Below, piece by piece: positions 1 through 9,222 of a stretch of 64,000 bases of DNA. The notes under the pieces were generated by a model. The model did not search any database and was not told where the DNA came from. It saw only the letters and a list, made by a program, of their open reading frames with translations. The position numbers and the translations under genes were made by a program. The stretch's first letter is position 1. The number at the start of each line of letters is the position of its first letter. Source of the DNA: Pigmentiphaga kullae. Its GTDB lineage: Bacteria; Pseudomonadota; Gammaproteobacteria; Burkholderiales; Burkholderiaceae_B. The stretch is from positions 186,001 to 250,000 of the forward strand of contig NZ_SGXC01000004.1 in the NCBI RefSeq assembly GCF_004216695.1. The letters run 5' to 3'.

Positions 1-1
1 C

Positions 2-841
2 GGGCTGATCTTCGCCAACCTGGACCCGGACGCCGTCGACCTGGACACCTACCTGGGGCGCGCCAAGAAGACCATAGACCGCAAGTTCGGCCGCTCGCCG
101 GCGGGGCGCATCGCGCTGCGCGGCAAGCCGTTCGTCATGCGCTACCAGGGCAACTGGAAATTCCAGATCGAGAACATCGTCGATGCCTACCACTTCCTGC
201 ATACGCACAAGGGCTTCGTCGCGCTGCAGGCCAAGTACGGCGAAAGCACAGGCGACTACGGTGCGCACAAGGGCGGCTCGGCCAAGGCCATGCGCCAGAT
301 CCGCTTCAAGGGGTCGAGCTGGGCGCTGCGCCACGGCCACGCCCAACTGGAGAACTCCGGCACGGCCGATCCCGAGGCCTTGCTGAACGGGCCGCACCGC
401 GCCTACTACGAGGCCCTGCGGGACATCCACGGCGAAGAGGAGTTCGCCTTCGTGGTCGGACGCATGTCGGGCACGATCTTTCCCAACCTCGGCCTGATCC
501 ACCAGCAGATCCGCACCTGGCGACCGATCGCGCCGGACCTGACCGAGGTCACCATCTACCTGTACGACCTGGTCGATGCGCCGCGCGAGTTCAACGAGGG
601 CTGGATGCGCAGCCAGGAGCGCTTCTACGGGCCGGCCGGCCACGGCATGGCCGACGACGTCGATATCTTCGCGCGCAACCAGCAGGGGCTGGCGGGCAGC
701 GCGGTGGAGTGGCTGGTGCTGGAGCGCGGGCTGCAGACGGACGAGAAACTGGCCAGCGGCGACATCAAGGGCCTGCCGGCCAGCGAGGCGCCCCAGCGTG
801 CGCTGTGGCTGGCATGGAAGCAACTGATGGCGCGACGCTGA
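2..841 (+). CDS. Ring-hydroxylating dioxygenase large (alpha) subunit, C-terminal part (5' end outside window)
   Basis: The reading frame is open from base 2, so the Rieske domain lies upstream of the window and only the catalytic domain (279 residues) is seen. The mononuclear iron site is visible as D-A-Y-H-F-L-H-T-H (bases about 182-208), the D-x-x-H-x(4)-H signature of Rieske oxygenase alpha subunits. An Asp-rich stretch, MADDVDIF, near base 650 is in the right place for the third, carboxylate ligand. The beta-subunit gene follows 13 bases downstream, so this is a heteromeric alpha/beta enzyme that dihydroxylates an aromatic acid or hydrocarbon. No ferredoxin or reductase gene is in view. 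The substrate cannot be told from this fragment. Confidence 0.9.
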   Translation, partial: GLIFANLDPDAVDLDTYLGRAKKTIDRKFGRSPAGRIALRGKPFVMRYQGNWKFQIENIVDAYHFLHTHKGFVALQAKYGESTGDYGAHKGGSAKAMRQIRFKGSSWALRHGHAQLENSGTADPEALLNGPHRAYYEALRDIHGEEEFAFVVGRMSGTIFPNLGLIHQQIRTWRPIAPDLTEVTIYLYDLVDAPREFNEGWMRSQERFYGPAGHGMADDVDIFARNQQGLAGSAVEWLVLERGLQTDEKLASGDIKGLPASEAPQRALWLAWKQLMARR

Positions 842-854
842 GGAGACCGGGCGC

Positions 855-1358
855 ATGCATTTCCCCACGACATTGAACCGCGCGGACGCGGAAACCCTGC
901 TGATACACGAAGCGGACCTGCTCGACACCCGGCAGCTGGACGACTGGCTCAAGCTTTTCACCGAGGACGGGCTGTACTGGATACCGCTCGACCCGGCCGA
1001 GGAGCCGGGCCAGAACGCCGCCATCGTCCACGACGACACGCTGCGCCGGGAAGAGCGGGTCTATCACCTGCTGCACGTGGAGTTTCCCGCGCAATCGCCG
1101 CCGTCGCGCACCCTGCACCTGATCGGCAACGTGCGCGTGCAGGAACACGAGGAAGGTTTCCTGGTGAAGTCCAACCAGGTGATCTACGAGATGCGTACCG
1201 GCGACAGCGCGCAGGTCGGCATCGGCGAGATCCAGCCGCTGGTGACGACGATGGAGCACATTTGCCGCCCGACCGACCAGGGCATGCGGATCGTCCGCAA
1301 GACCATCACGCTGATGAACCACGACGCCTGGCTGGGCAACCTGACCTTCCTGCTATGA
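855..1358 (+). CDS. Ring-hydroxylating dioxygenase small (beta) subunit
   Basis: A 167-residue protein of the cystatin-like/SnoaL-fold beta-subunit family, the usual length for BenB/AntB-type subunits. It has the typical N-terminal stretch with L-D-x(4)-DW-L-x-L-F-x-E-D-x-x-Y-W-I-P (about residues 22-46) and ends in the hydrophobic strand LGNLTFLL. The beta subunit supports the alpha3beta3 hexamer rather than catalysis. It starts 13 bases after the alpha subunit stop and is surely co-transcribed with it. Its last six bases overlap the end of the convergent CoA-transferase gene, so the two operons are packed tail to tail without a visible terminator. Confidence 0.9.
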   Translation: MHFPTTLNRADAETLLIHEADLLDTRQLDDWLKLFTEDGLYWIPLDPAEEPGQNAAIVHDDTLRREERVYHLLHVEFPAQSPPSRTLHLIGNVRVQEHEEGFLVKSNQVIYEMRTGDSAQVGIGEIQPLVTTMEHICRPTDQGMRIVRKTITLMNHDAWLGNLTFLL

Positions 1359-2543
1359 CGCGGGCCCCGGGCCGTCGTCCAGGCCCAGTTCCCTGAGTAT
1401 CTCTTGCGTGTGCTGCCCCAGTGCCGGCGCGCCCCGCCGGTACGAGGGCGGCGTGGCGCTCCAGCGCGCGGGAAAGCCCGGCATGCGCAGGTTGCCCTGC
1501 GTGGGGTGCGGCGCGTGGATGAAGAAATCCACCGCCGCCAGGTGCGGGTCGTTCACCAGGTCGGCGATGCCCCGCACCGGTGCCGCCGGGACCTCGGCTT
1601 CTTCCAGCAGCGCCAGCCAGCGCGCGGTGGTGCCGCCGGCGAACAGTTCCCGCAACTGGAGGTCGACGGCCCGCGCCTCGCGGGCGCGCGCGGCGCGGGT
1701 GGCGAACGAGGGGTGGGCCAGCAGGTCGGCGCGGCCCGCCGCTTCGAGGAACTTGCGCCACTGGCGATCGGTGTTGATGGCGGCGCACAGGTGGCCGTCC
1801 GCCGTGCGGAAATAGGTGCGCTGGCCGTTCAGGTAGCGGTCGTATCCCGGCGCCGACTCGGGCGGATCGAAGACGCTGCCTATCATGTGGTCGGCCAGCA
1901 CCAGTTGCGCGATCACTTCGAACATCGGGATTTCCAGCTTCTGCCCCGTGCCGTCGCGGGCCACGGCGGCCAGCGCGGCGCCGATGCAGAACGCGGCATA
2001 GAGGCCGGCGTAGCGGTCGGCCAGCGGGAACGGACACGACTGCGGCATGCCGTCGCGTTCGCGCGCCCGGGCCGCCGCCAGCCCGGTCATGGCCTGGATC
2101 ACTTCGTCGAAGGCGGGCCGTCCGGCATAGGGGCCGTCCTCGCCGAAGCCCGAGCAGCTCACGTAGACCACCTTGGGATTCACGCGCCGGATGCTGTCGT
2201 AGTCCAGGCCCAGGCGCTCCAGCGCCTGCGGCCGCATGTTGCTGACGAATACGTCGCACCAGGCGATCAGCCGCTCCAGCACCTGCCGCGATGACGCCTG
2301 CTTCAGGTCCAGCGCCATGCTGCGCTTGTTGCGGTTCAACTGCAGGAAGGAGGGGCCCATGTCGTTCGTGCGGCGCGGTCCCACTGCCCGCATGGGGTCG
2401 CCCTCGGGCGCTTCCAGCTTGATGACGTCGGCGCCGTGGTCGGCCAGCATCTGGGTGCAGAAAGGGCCCAGGATGACCCAGGTCAGGTCCAGGACCTTGA
2501 CGCCGGCCAGCGGGCCGCTGCGCGGCGTGTCTGCGAATGTCAC
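1353..2543 (-). CDS. CaiB/BaiF-type (class III) acyl-CoA transferase
   Basis: A 396-residue class III CoA-transferase, normal length for the family, expected to move CoA between organic acids in the cytoplasm. The N-terminus shows GVKVLDLTWVILGPFCTQML followed by GADVIKLEAPEGDPMR, the usual CoA-binding Rossmann region. FLQLNRNKRSMALDLK follows. I chose the GTG start at 2543 because GGAGA lies just upstream and it leads directly into the conserved N-terminus; the frame stays open much further upstream only as a shadow of the neighbouring gene. It follows the nitronate monooxygenase gene by 20 bases and is likely in the same operon. A position usually taken by the catalytic Asp is filled by the D in F-D-E-V-I-Q-A-M. 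Confidence 0.88.
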   Translation of the reverse strand: MTFADTPRSGPLAGVKVLDLTWVILGPFCTQMLADHGADVIKLEAPEGDPMRAVGPRRTNDMGPSFLQLNRNKRSMALDLKQASSRQVLERLIAWCDVFVSNMRPQALERLGLDYDSIRRVNPKVVYVSCSGFGEDGPYAGRPAFDEVIQAMTGLAAARARERDGMPQSCPFPLADRYAGLYAAFCIGAALAAVARDGTGQKLEIPMFEVIAQLVLADHMIGSVFDPPESAPGYDRYLNGQRTYFRTADGHLCAAINTDRQWRKFLEAAGRADLLAHPSFATRAARAREARAVDLQLRELFAGGTTARWLALLEEAEVPAAPVRGIADLVNDPHLAAVDFFIHAPHPTQGNLRMPGFPARWSATPPSYRRGAPALGQHTQEILRELGLDDGPGPAS

Positions 2544-2563
2544 GAATGTCTCCTGCGTGGGGG

Positions 2564-3508
2564 TCAGGCCCGGCCCAGGGCAAGGAAGCGCGTGCGCGCC
2601 GCCCGGAATTCGTCTTCCAGCCCGTCCACGACCTGAGCGACCGGCGCGATGTCCCGCACGGCGCCCAGCCCCTGGCCGGCCGACCAGACATCCTTCCATC
2701 GCCGGGTTTCCTTGCTGCGGCCGCTGTCGTAGACGCGCTCCCTGGGCGAGGGCAGGTTGGCCGGATCCAGGCCGCACTGCACCAGCGAGGGCACCAGCCA
2801 GGAGGCCGGGGTGCCGGTGATGGCGTCGCTGACCAGCAGGTCGCCGATGCCGCAGTCGGCGACCATGCGCTTGTGCGCTTCGGCGGCGATGCTTTCCTCG
2901 GTCGCCAGGAAGCGCGTGCCCATGTAGACGAAGTCCGCGCCCGCCGCCAGCGCCCCGGCGATGCCCCAGCCGTCGGCGATACCGCCGCCCGCGACGATGT
3001 AGCCGTCGAAGCAGGCGCGCACCGCGGATACGAAGGCGAACGGGGACAACCGGCCCGTGTGCCCGCCCGCCCCCGCGCAGACGCAGACCAGGCCGTCGAC
3101 CCCGGCTTCGGCGGCTTTGCGCGCCAGCCGCAGGTCGATGACGTCGGCGAACACCAGGCCGCCGTAGCCATGCACGGTTTCCATGACCGGACGCGGGCTG
3201 CCCAGCGAGGTGATGACGATGGGCGGGCGGAATCGCCTGACCTGTTCCAGGTCGCCGGGCAGCCGGGTATTGGTCGAATGCGTGATCAGGTTCGCCGCCC
3301 AGGGCAGGGCGCCGGAGGCGCCATGGGGGCCCAGGGCGTCGCTGATCCGGCGCAGCCACTCGCCGTAGTCCTGGCTGGTGCGGACGTTGTTGTTGGGGAA
3401 GGCGCCGATGATGCCGGCACGGGCGGCGGCGATGACCAGTTCCGGTCCGGACACCAGGAACATGGGGGCGGCGAAGACCGGAAGACGTAGACCTGCGAGG
3501 AAGCTCAT
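2564..3508 (-). CDS. Nitronate monooxygenase / 2-nitropropane dioxygenase-like flavoprotein
   Basis: A 314-residue FMN-dependent TIM-barrel protein of the nitronate monooxygenase/enoyl reductase II family. Visible marks are the N-terminal PVFAAPMFLVSGPELVIAAA, the central GVDGLVCVCAGAGGHTGR segment that holds the family His, and the FMN-phosphate loop IVAGGGIADGWGIAGALAAGADFVYMGTRF. Members oxidise alkyl nitronates or act as reductases of unknown substrates, so the exact reaction is open. ATG start at 3508 with GGAG upstream. A good promoter is visible upstream, and the CoA-transferase gene follows in the same operon, which suggests a role in breaking down an acyl-CoA-linked or nitro substrate. 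Confidence 0.87.
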   Translation of the reverse strand: MSFLAGLRLPVFAAPMFLVSGPELVIAAARAGIIGAFPNNNVRTSQDYGEWLRRISDALGPHGASGALPWAANLITHSTNTRLPGDLEQVRRFRPPIVITSLGSPRPVMETVHGYGGLVFADVIDLRLARKAAEAGVDGLVCVCAGAGGHTGRLSPFAFVSAVRACFDGYIVAGGGIADGWGIAGALAAGADFVYMGTRFLATEESIAAEAHKRMVADCGIGDLLVSDAITGTPASWLVPSLVQCGLDPANLPSPRERVYDSGRSKETRRWKDVWSAGQGLGAVRDIAPVAQVVDGLEDEFRAARTRFLALGRA

Positions 3509-3564
3509 GGTGCTCCTGGGAGGCCGGGGTCACCCCGGTCTGGTCGCTAGAAAAGACTTGGTGA

Positions 3565-3593
3565 AATGTATGTATTTTTATACTGAAGGTCAA
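3565..3593 (-). promoter_or_regulatory. Predicted sigma-70 promoter of the monooxygenase/CoA-transferase operon
   Basis: On the minus strand TTGACC (3593-3588) is followed after exactly 17 bases by TACATT (3570-3565). Transcription would begin near 3558, about 50 bases before the ATG at 3508. The surrounding 100 bases are much richer in A+T than the rest of the window. Confidence 0.6.
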
Positions 3594-3608
3594 TATTTTT
3601 AGGTGGAT

Positions 3609-3627
3609 TCTAGGTGTTTAACCTAGA
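3609..3627. promoter_or_regulatory. Inverted repeat, candidate operator upstream of the 3508 promoter
   Basis: TCTAGGT-GTTTA-ACCTAGA: perfect 7-base arms around a 5-base centre, ending 16 bases upstream of the -35 box of the minus-strand promoter. The position suits an activator site. No regulator gene is adjacent. As RNA it would be a weak stem, and no T-run follows, so a terminator for anmK is less likely, also because anmK reads away from it. Confidence 0.4.
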
Positions 3628-3745
3628 GGAATTTGCTGCTTGTCGATAAAAATGTATTCATTTTAGGGGCTGGGCGAACGCAACCCAGGCGTGGCATGGA
3701 AAGGCAGCGGAAGAGGGAAAGCCGCCGGAAGCGGTGCGGAGCGGC

Positions 3746-4855
3746 CTACGCGGGGTAGTAGGCGCCCAGCACGCGGGGACCGGCCGCGCCGGTCACGGCG
3801 GGCAGGTTGCCGGGCAGGCCGGCAACGTGGCGATGGGCCAGCCAGGCGAAGGCCAGCGCCTCCATCTGCTGGGCCGGTACGCCCGCGTCGTCGGAGGGCG
3901 CCACGGGGCAGGGCAATGCCCCGGCCAGGGCCCGCATCAGGCCGCCGTTGCGCGCGCCGCCGCCGCAGACCCAGACCTGTTCGCAGCCGGGCTGCTGGCG
4001 GCGTATCTCGCGCGCCACCGTCTCGACCGTCAGGGCCTGCAGCGTGGCCTGCACGTCGGCCGGGTCCAGCGTGCCGTGGCGGGCCTGCCAGGCCTGCAGG
4101 CGCTGGTCCAGCCACGCGGTGTTGAACAGATCGCGTCCCGTGGATTTGGGCGGCGGTGCCGCCAGCCACGGTTCGGAAGCAATGAGTTCGGCCAGCAGGT
4201 CGGGCCGCGCCGTGCCGGAGGCCGCGTAGCGGCCGTCTTCGTCGTAGTCGCGGCCGGTATGGCGGACGCACCAGGCGTCCAAGAGCAGGTTGGCGGGGCC
4301 GGTGTCGTAGCCCACGACTCCGGCGGGCGACAGCAGCGTGACGTTGGCGATGCCGCCCAGGTTGACCACGGCCCGCGGCCGCCCGGCGCCGAACACCGCC
4401 GCGTGGAAGGCCGGCGCCAGCGGGGCGCCATGGCCGCCCGCGGCCACGTCGCGGCTGCGCAGATCGGCCACGACCGCGATGCCCGTTCGTTCGGCCAGGC
4501 GGGCGGGGGCGTTCAACTGCACGGTGTAGCCGGCATCGGGACGGTGGCGGATGGTCTGTCCGTGGGCGCCGATCGCTCGGACCCGCGCGGCGTCCAGGCC
4601 GGTCCGCGCCAGCAGTTCGGCGACGACGCGGGCATACAGGTCCGCCAGGGCCAGGCCGGCTTGCGACATCCTGTGGATTTCGTCCGGGCCCGGCGTGTTC
4701 AGGGCCAGCAGCTCGGCCCGCAGGGCCGGCGGCATGGCGATGTCGGCGTGCGCGAGGATGCGGGGCCGGCCGCCGTCGAACACGGCGGCCACGCCATCCA
4801 CGCCGTCCAGGCTGGTTCCCGACATCAGGCCGATGTACGGTTCCATCCCGGCCAT
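3746..4855 (-). CDS. anmK: Anhydro-N-acetylmuramic acid kinase
   Basis: A 369-residue cytoplasmic kinase of peptidoglycan recycling, which cleaves and phosphorylates 1,6-anhydro-MurNAc to MurNAc-6-phosphate with ATP. The family hallmark [17 protein letters not shown] is at residues 7-23, GAHGQTIRH near residue 97, [10 protein letters not shown] in the middle and [12 protein letters not shown] near the C-terminus. Length is normal. Two in-frame ATGs (4855 and 4846) are possible and neither has a strong ribosome-binding site. The gene starts 10 bases after the stop of a peptidoglycan endopeptidase gene, so degradation and recycling of the wall are encoded in one operon. Confidence 0.95.
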   Translation of the reverse strand: MAGMEPYIGLMSGTSLDGVDGVAAVFDGGRPRILAHADIAMPPALRAELLALNTPGPDEIHRMSQAGLALADLYARVVAELLARTGLDAARVRAIGAHGQTIRHRPDAGYTVQLNAPARLAERTGIAVVADLRSRDVAAGGHGAPLAPAFHAAVFGAGRPRAVVNLGGIANVTLLSPAGVVGYDTGPANLLLDAWCVRHTGRDYDEDGRYAASGTARPDLLAELIASEPWLAAPPPKSTGRDLFNTAWLDQRLQAWQARHGTLDPADVQATLQALTVETVAREIRRQQPGCEQVWVCGGGARNGGLMRALAGALPCPVAPSDDAGVPAQQMEALAFAWLAHRHVAGLPGNLPAVTGAAGPRVLGAYYPA

Positions 4856-4865
4856 GGCGGGCGCC

Positions 4866-6317
4866 TTACTGGCTGGCCAGCGACGTGTCGCCCGCCGGCA
4901 TGCTGTAGTCCTTCAACTGGGCCAGCAGCGACATCTGGTGGCGCAGCGGATCGGTCTGCTGCTTGAACAGGGCGAGGCCGCGGGCATTGAGCTCGGGGGC
5001 CTGCGGCAGGGCGACGGTGAGCGGATCGACCGGCTTGCCGGCGATGCGGAACTCGTAGTGCAGGTGCGGGCCGGTGGCCCAGCCGGTCGAACCGACGCGG
5101 CCGATGAACTGGCCCTGGCTGACGCGGGCGCCCTTGGCCAGGCCCGGCGCGAACGCGCTCATGTGGGCGTACAGCGTGGAGTACTGGCCATGGTGGCGGA
5201 CCACGACCACGTTGCCGTAGCCGTTCTGCCTGCCGATGAAGTCGATGGTGCCGTCGGCGGTGCTGCGGATGGGCGTGCCGGTGGGCGCGCCATAGTCCAC
5301 GCCCTTGTGCTCGCGCCAGGTCTTCAGGATGGGGTGAAAGCGGCGCGAGAAGCCGGACGTGACCCGGGTGAATTCCATGGGCGCGCGCAGGAAGGCCTTG
5401 CGCAGGCTTTTGCCGTCGAAGGTGTAGTAGCCGCCGCTGACGCCCGGCTGCTGGTCGAACCAGACGGCCTGGTAGGGCGTGCCCTTGTTGACGAATTCGA
5501 GCGCGATGACCTTGCCGGCCCGCACGTAGTTGCCCTGGTGGGTATAGGTTTCGTAGACCACGTTGAAGTGGTCGCCGCGGCGCAGGTCGCGGTGGAAGTC
5601 GATGTCGCCCGACAGGATCTCGGCGATCTGGGTGGCCACGCTGTCGGGGATGTCGGCGGCGTCGGTGGCGCCGAACAGCGAGCTGTAGATCTCGCCGTGG
5701 GCGATGCGGGTCTCGCGTTCGGTGTCGAGCTGCACGTCGCGGGCCGACAGGCCCTGCGCCGAGCGCTCGATCTGCAGCATGCGCGAGACGACCTTGTCCC
5801 CGGACTCGGCGCCCGGGGTATGGATGTAGCGCAGCCAGCGGACTTCGCCCAGCGCGTCGGTGGACGCCTGGACCACGCGGCCGGGGTAGAGCTGGTAGAA
5901 GCTGCGGGCGTCGGGCGAGGTGCGGATGAAGCGCTCGAGCTCGGGGTCGTCCACGCCCAGGCGGTTCAGCAGCGTGGCGACCGAGTCGCCGCGCTGGACG
6001 CGTTCCTCGCGGATGAAGTCCGGCGCCTTGGCTTCCTGCTCGGCCACTTGCTCGGACAGGTCCGGCAGGGCCAGCGACTCGACGATGCGGGTCGTGGGCA
6101 GGGTGGAGGCGTCCGGCGCCAGCGGCGCGACGCCGATGGCGGCGGCGGTGACGAACAGGCCGGCCGCGCCGGTGCCGATGACGATGCGGCGTTTCAGCGG
6201 CGACGAGGTGATGGTCAGGGTGGCGGGGTGGGAGGTGATGCGGGAGAGGGTTTGTTGCACCGCTGCGGCGATGCGCTTGAGCATCGCGCCGGCGATGCCG
6301 GAAAACTTACGGTTCAT
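4866..6317 (-). CDS. MepM-like M23 family murein endopeptidase
   Basis: A 483-residue periplasmic, inner-membrane-anchored LytM/M23 zinc peptidase. A membrane segment lies at about residues 45-63 after a basic N-terminus. A LysM/OapA-like region with [18 protein letters not shown] is near residue 107. The catalytic domain carries H-K-G-V-D near residue 336 and G-P-H-L-H-Y-E-F near residue 418, the HxxxD and HxH zinc ligands, so it should be active. Such enzymes cut D-Ala-mDAP crosslinks to let the wall expand. ATG start. It is transcribed divergently from tyrS and leads into anmK. Confidence 0.9.
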   Translation of the reverse strand: MNRKFSGIAGAMLKRIAAAVQQTLSRITSHPATLTITSSPLKRRIVIGTGAAGLFVTAAAIGVAPLAPDASTLPTTRIVESLALPDLSEQVAEQEAKAPDFIREERVQRGDSVATLLNRLGVDDPELERFIRTSPDARSFYQLYPGRVVQASTDALGEVRWLRYIHTPGAESGDKVVSRMLQIERSAQGLSARDVQLDTERETRIAHGEIYSSLFGATDAADIPDSVATQIAEILSGDIDFHRDLRRGDHFNVVYETYTHQGNYVRAGKVIALEFVNKGTPYQAVWFDQQPGVSGGYYTFDGKSLRKAFLRAPMEFTRVTSGFSRRFHPILKTWREHKGVDYGAPTGTPIRSTADGTIDFIGRQNGYGNVVVVRHHGQYSTLYAHMSAFAPGLAKGARVSQGQFIGRVGSTGWATGPHLHYEFRIAGKPVDPLTVALPQAPELNARGLALFKQQTDPLRHQMSLLAQLKDYSMPAGDTSLASQ

Positions 6318-6506
6318 GCGGCCTGGCCCCTGGGGTCGGTTGGGCTAGAATTGCTTCGGAGTGCGGGTCCGGAGCGCGGCGTGTCCCGGCCCCCGTTGTA
6401 TTGCCGCAACTTTGTTGCGAAGCACAAATAGCGTCGCTGGGCTCGATTCATGAACCGAACCCGCGCCTTCATATTTGTAACAACGGGATATCGCCGAAAC
6501 GGGCCG

Positions 6507-6536
6507 AGTATATAGAAACTCCCCCGGGCCTGCCAA
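6507..6536 (-). promoter_or_regulatory. Predicted promoter for the endopeptidase-anmK operon
   Basis: On the minus strand TTGGCA (6536-6531) is separated by 18 bases from TATACT (6512-6507). This would give a leader of about 180 bases before the ATG at 6317. It is the best sigma-70-like pair I found in the 263-base divergent region. Confidence 0.45.
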
Positions 6537-6580
6537 TACGATTGTTTACACTTGACACACTTTCCAGAGCTGTCCGCGCC

Positions 6581-7858
6581 ATGACCGAAACGAAACCCGC
6601 CTCGTCCGCATCCCTTCCCTCTGGCACGCCCGGGGCGGCGGCGACATATCCGGTTACACCGGAGGTCGAGCGGGACCTGGCCATTGTGCGGCGCGGCTGC
6701 GACGAGCTGCTGGTCGAGGCCGAATTCGCGCGCAAGCTGGCCCGCAGCCGGGCCACCGGCGTGCCGCTGCGCATCAAGCTCGGCCTGGATCCTACGGCGC
6801 CCGACATCCACCTGGGCCACACGGTCGTCCTGAACAAGATGCGCCAGCTGCAGGAGCTGGGCCACACGGTCATCTTCCTGATCGGCGACTTCACCTCGAT
6901 GATCGGCGACCCCAGCGGCCGCAACGCCACCCGCCCGCCGCTGACCCGCGAACAGATCGAGGCCAACGCCAAGACCTACTATGCCCAGGCCAGCCTGGTG
7001 CTGGACCCGGCCCGCACCGAAGTCCGCTACAACTCGGAATGGTGCGACCCGCTGGGCGCGCGCGGCATGATCCAGCTGGCCTCGCGCTACACCGTGGCCC
7101 GCATGCTGGAACGCGAGGATTTCACCAAGCGCTTCAAGGGCGGCGTGCCCATCTCGGTCCACGAATTCCTGTACCCCCTGATGCAGGGCTACGACTCGGT
7201 GGCGCTGAAATCGGATCTGGAGCTGGGCGGCACCGACCAGAAATTCAACCTGCTGGTGGGGCGCGAGCTGCAGAAGGAGTACGGCCAGGAGCCCCAGTGC
7301 ATCCTGACCATGCCGCTGCTGGAAGGGACGGACGGCGTCGAGAAGATGTCCAAGTCCAAGAACAACTACATCGGCATTTCCGAGACGCCCGAATCGATGT
7401 TCGGCAAGCTCATGTCGATTTCCGACACGTTGATGTGGCGCTACTACGAACTGCTGTCGTTCCGGTCGCTGGAAGAGATCGCCGGCCTCAGGCGCGAGGC
7501 GGAAGGCGGCCGCAACCCGCGCGACATCAAGGTGCTGCTGGCCCAGGAAATCGTTACACGTTTTCACTCGGCGGCCGCCGCCGAACAGGCCCTGGCCGGC
7601 TTCGAGGCCCGTTTCAAGCAGAAGGCCATCCCCGACCAGATGCCGGAGGTCTCGCTGGCGGGCGCCCCGCTGGGCATCCTGCAGGTGCTGCGCGAGGCGG
7701 GGCTGTGCGCCTCGGCCTCCGAAGCCCAGCGCAACATCGAACAGGGGGGCGTGCGCATCGATTCGGCCAAGGTCGAAGACAAGGGCCTGAAGCTGGAGGC
7801 CGGCACCTACGTCGTACAAGTTGGTAAACGAAAGTTCGCCCGCGTCACGGTACGATGA
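6581..7858 (+). CDS. tyrS: Tyrosyl-tRNA synthetase
   Basis: A 425-residue class I aminoacyl-tRNA synthetase that charges tRNA-Tyr. The HIGH-like motif H-L-G-H is near residue 76 in the context [18 protein letters not shown]. The KMSKS loop [13 protein letters not shown] is near residue 255, and a C-terminal S4-like RNA-binding region follows ([15 protein letters not shown]). The ATG at 6581 is chosen; the frame is open further upstream, but that part does not look like TyrS and overlaps the opposite promoter. The first 20 residues are a low-complexity extension rich in Ala, Ser and Pro. It is a housekeeping gene read away from the cell-wall operon. Confidence 0.96.
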   Translation: MTETKPASSASLPSGTPGAAATYPVTPEVERDLAIVRRGCDELLVEAEFARKLARSRATGVPLRIKLGLDPTAPDIHLGHTVVLNKMRQLQELGHTVIFLIGDFTSMIGDPSGRNATRPPLTREQIEANAKTYYAQASLVLDPARTEVRYNSEWCDPLGARGMIQLASRYTVARMLEREDFTKRFKGGVPISVHEFLYPLMQGYDSVALKSDLELGGTDQKFNLLVGRELQKEYGQEPQCILTMPLLEGTDGVEKMSKSKNNYIGISETPESMFGKLMSISDTLMWRYYELLSFRSLEEIAGLRREAEGGRNPRDIKVLLAQEIVTRFHSAAAAEQALAGFEARFKQKAIPDQMPEVSLAGAPLGILQVLREAGLCASASEAQRNIEQGGVRIDSAKVEDKGLKLEAGTYVVQVGKRKFARVTVR

Positions 7859-7899
7859 GAAGACCGGAGTCCAGGTAGACGATTTTTAGGAGTATCGCG

Positions 7900-8550
7900 A
7901 TGAAGCTCTGGAGCAATTCCTTCATGGATGGCGAACCCATCCCCGCGCGTTATGCCTTCGGCAAGATCGACCCCAAGACCCAGGTGACGCTGTCCGACAA
8001 CGTCAATCCCCACCTGGCCTGGAGCGACGTGCCCGCCGGCACGCAATCGTTCGCGATCATTTGCCATGACTACGACGTGCCCAGCAAGGGCGACGACGTC
8101 AACCAGGCCGGCAAGCAGGTGCCGGCCGACCTGCCGCGCGTGGACTTCTTCCACTGGGTGCTGGTGGACGTGCCGGCCGGCAAGACCGAGATCGAGGAAG
8201 GCGAGTTCTGCAACGGCGTGACGCCGCGCGGCAAGGCCGGCCCGATGGCCCCCGGCGATACCCGCCAGGGCGTCAACGACTACACCGGGTGGTTCGCGGC
8301 CGACCACGACATGAGCGGCGACTACTACGGCTACGACGGCCCGTGCCCGCCGTGGAACGATTCCATCGTCCACCACTACGTGTTCACGGTGTATGCGCTG
8401 GACGTGCCCAAGGTCGATGTCGACGGCAGGTTCGGCGGGACCGACGTGCGCCGCGCGATCGACAAGCACGTGCTGGGACAGGCGGCCATCACCGGCACCT
8501 ACACGCTGAATCCGGCCCTGGCGCCGCGCCGGATCGCGCCCAATGACTGA
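7900..8550 (+). CDS. YbhB/YbcL family Raf-kinase-inhibitor-like (PEBP) protein
   Basis: A 216-residue phosphatidylethanolamine-binding-protein-fold protein. The family signatures are the N-terminal S-F-M-D-G-E-P-I-P, NPHLAWSDVPAGTQSFAIICHDYDVP (ligand-pocket Asp/Pro), the D-F-F-H-W-V-L-V-D stretch and the late GYDGPCPPWNDSIVHHYVFTVYALD. Function in bacteria is largely unknown. TAGGAG lies 8 bases before the ATG. The stop codon overlaps the start of the next gene by 8 bases, suggesting translational coupling in a tyrS-led operon. Confidence 0.9.
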   Translation: MKLWSNSFMDGEPIPARYAFGKIDPKTQVTLSDNVNPHLAWSDVPAGTQSFAIICHDYDVPSKGDDVNQAGKQVPADLPRVDFFHWVLVDVPAGKTEIEEGEFCNGVTPRGKAGPMAPGDTRQGVNDYTGWFAADHDMSGDYYGYDGPCPPWNDSIVHHYVFTVYALDVPKVDVDGRFGGTDVRRAIDKHVLGQAAITGTYTLNPALAPRRIAPND

Positions 8551-9196
8551 GCTCTGGCTGATCCGGCACGGCGAGACCGAATGGAACCGCTTGCGCCGGG
8601 TGCAGGGGACGCTCGACATCGCCCTGAACGCGCTTGGCCGCGCCCAGGCCGAGCAGGTCGCCGCCCGGTTCCGGCCCGGGCGCGACCGCGTGCATGCCAT
8701 CTACAGCAGCGATCTCGCTCGGGCCCACGATACCGCCCGCCCCACGGCGGACAGGCTGGGGCTGGACGTGCAGCTCGATGCCGGCCTGCGTGAACGCAAG
8801 TACGGCGTCTTCGAGGGACTCAGCTTCGACGAACTGGCCGAGCGCCATCCCCAGGCCGCGGTGGCCGTGCGCGAACGGCATCCGGACTACGAACTCGATG
8901 GCGGCGAATCGCTGCGCCAGTTCCACCGGCGGGTGGTGGCCACGCTGGACCGCATCGCCGCGGCCCACGATGGCGAACGTGTGCTGGTGTTCACCCACAG
9001 CGGCGTGCTGGACACCGCCTATCGCCATGCCGAAGGGCTGTCGCTGCGGGCCGAGCGCCGGCACACGCTGCACAACGTCAGCATCAACCGTCTGGTGATC
9101 GATGCCGCCAACTGGCGGGTGGACGGCTGGGGCGACGTGGCCCACCTGGAAGGCGCCGGGCAGGACGCCTGGGAAGAGCCGGCCGACGCCGCCTAG
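8543..9196 (+). CDS. Histidine phosphatase superfamily protein (phosphoglycerate-mutase-like)
   Basis: A 217-residue protein of the histidine phosphatase superfamily. R-H-G-E-T-E-W-N at residues 8-15 contains the phospho-accepting His9. IYSSDLARAHDTARP supplies the second Arg, E84-type acid is in LRERKYGVFEGLSF, and the proton-shuttle His lies in VLVFTHSGVLD. Features fit a broad-specificity phosphatase (GpmB/CobC type) rather than a glycolytic mutase, since it lacks the longer dPGM insertions. It overlaps the YbhB-like gene by 8 bases. Confidence 0.88.
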   Translation: MTELWLIRHGETEWNRLRRVQGTLDIALNALGRAQAEQVAARFRPGRDRVHAIYSSDLARAHDTARPTADRLGLDVQLDAGLRERKYGVFEGLSFDELAERHPQAAVAVRERHPDYELDGGESLRQFHRRVVATLDRIAAAHDGERVLVFTHSGVLDTAYRHAEGLSLRAERRHTLHNVSINRLVIDAANWRVDGWGDVAHLEGAGQDAWEEPADAA

Positions 9197-9222
9197 CGGC
9201 CCTCGAGGCCAGCCCGCTCGCC

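Noticed and set aside
1353-3593. A 746-codon minus-strand frame that looks like a fusion upstream of the CoA-transferase
   Set aside because: The upstream part is the out-of-frame shadow of the nitronate monooxygenase gene. A GTG with a good ribosome-binding site at 2543 gives a normal-length CoA-transferase.
4551-6431. Long plus-strand frames opposite anmK and the endopeptidase, and many similar long frames elsewhere
   Set aside because: They are antisense or out-of-frame shadows of real genes in high-GC DNA, with Arg/Gly/Pro/Ala-dominated composition and no domains.
6552-6557. Perfect TTGACA just upstream of tyrS
   Set aside because: A -10 box at normal spacing would fall on the start codon at 6581 and none is visible, so it cannot drive a normal tyrS transcript.
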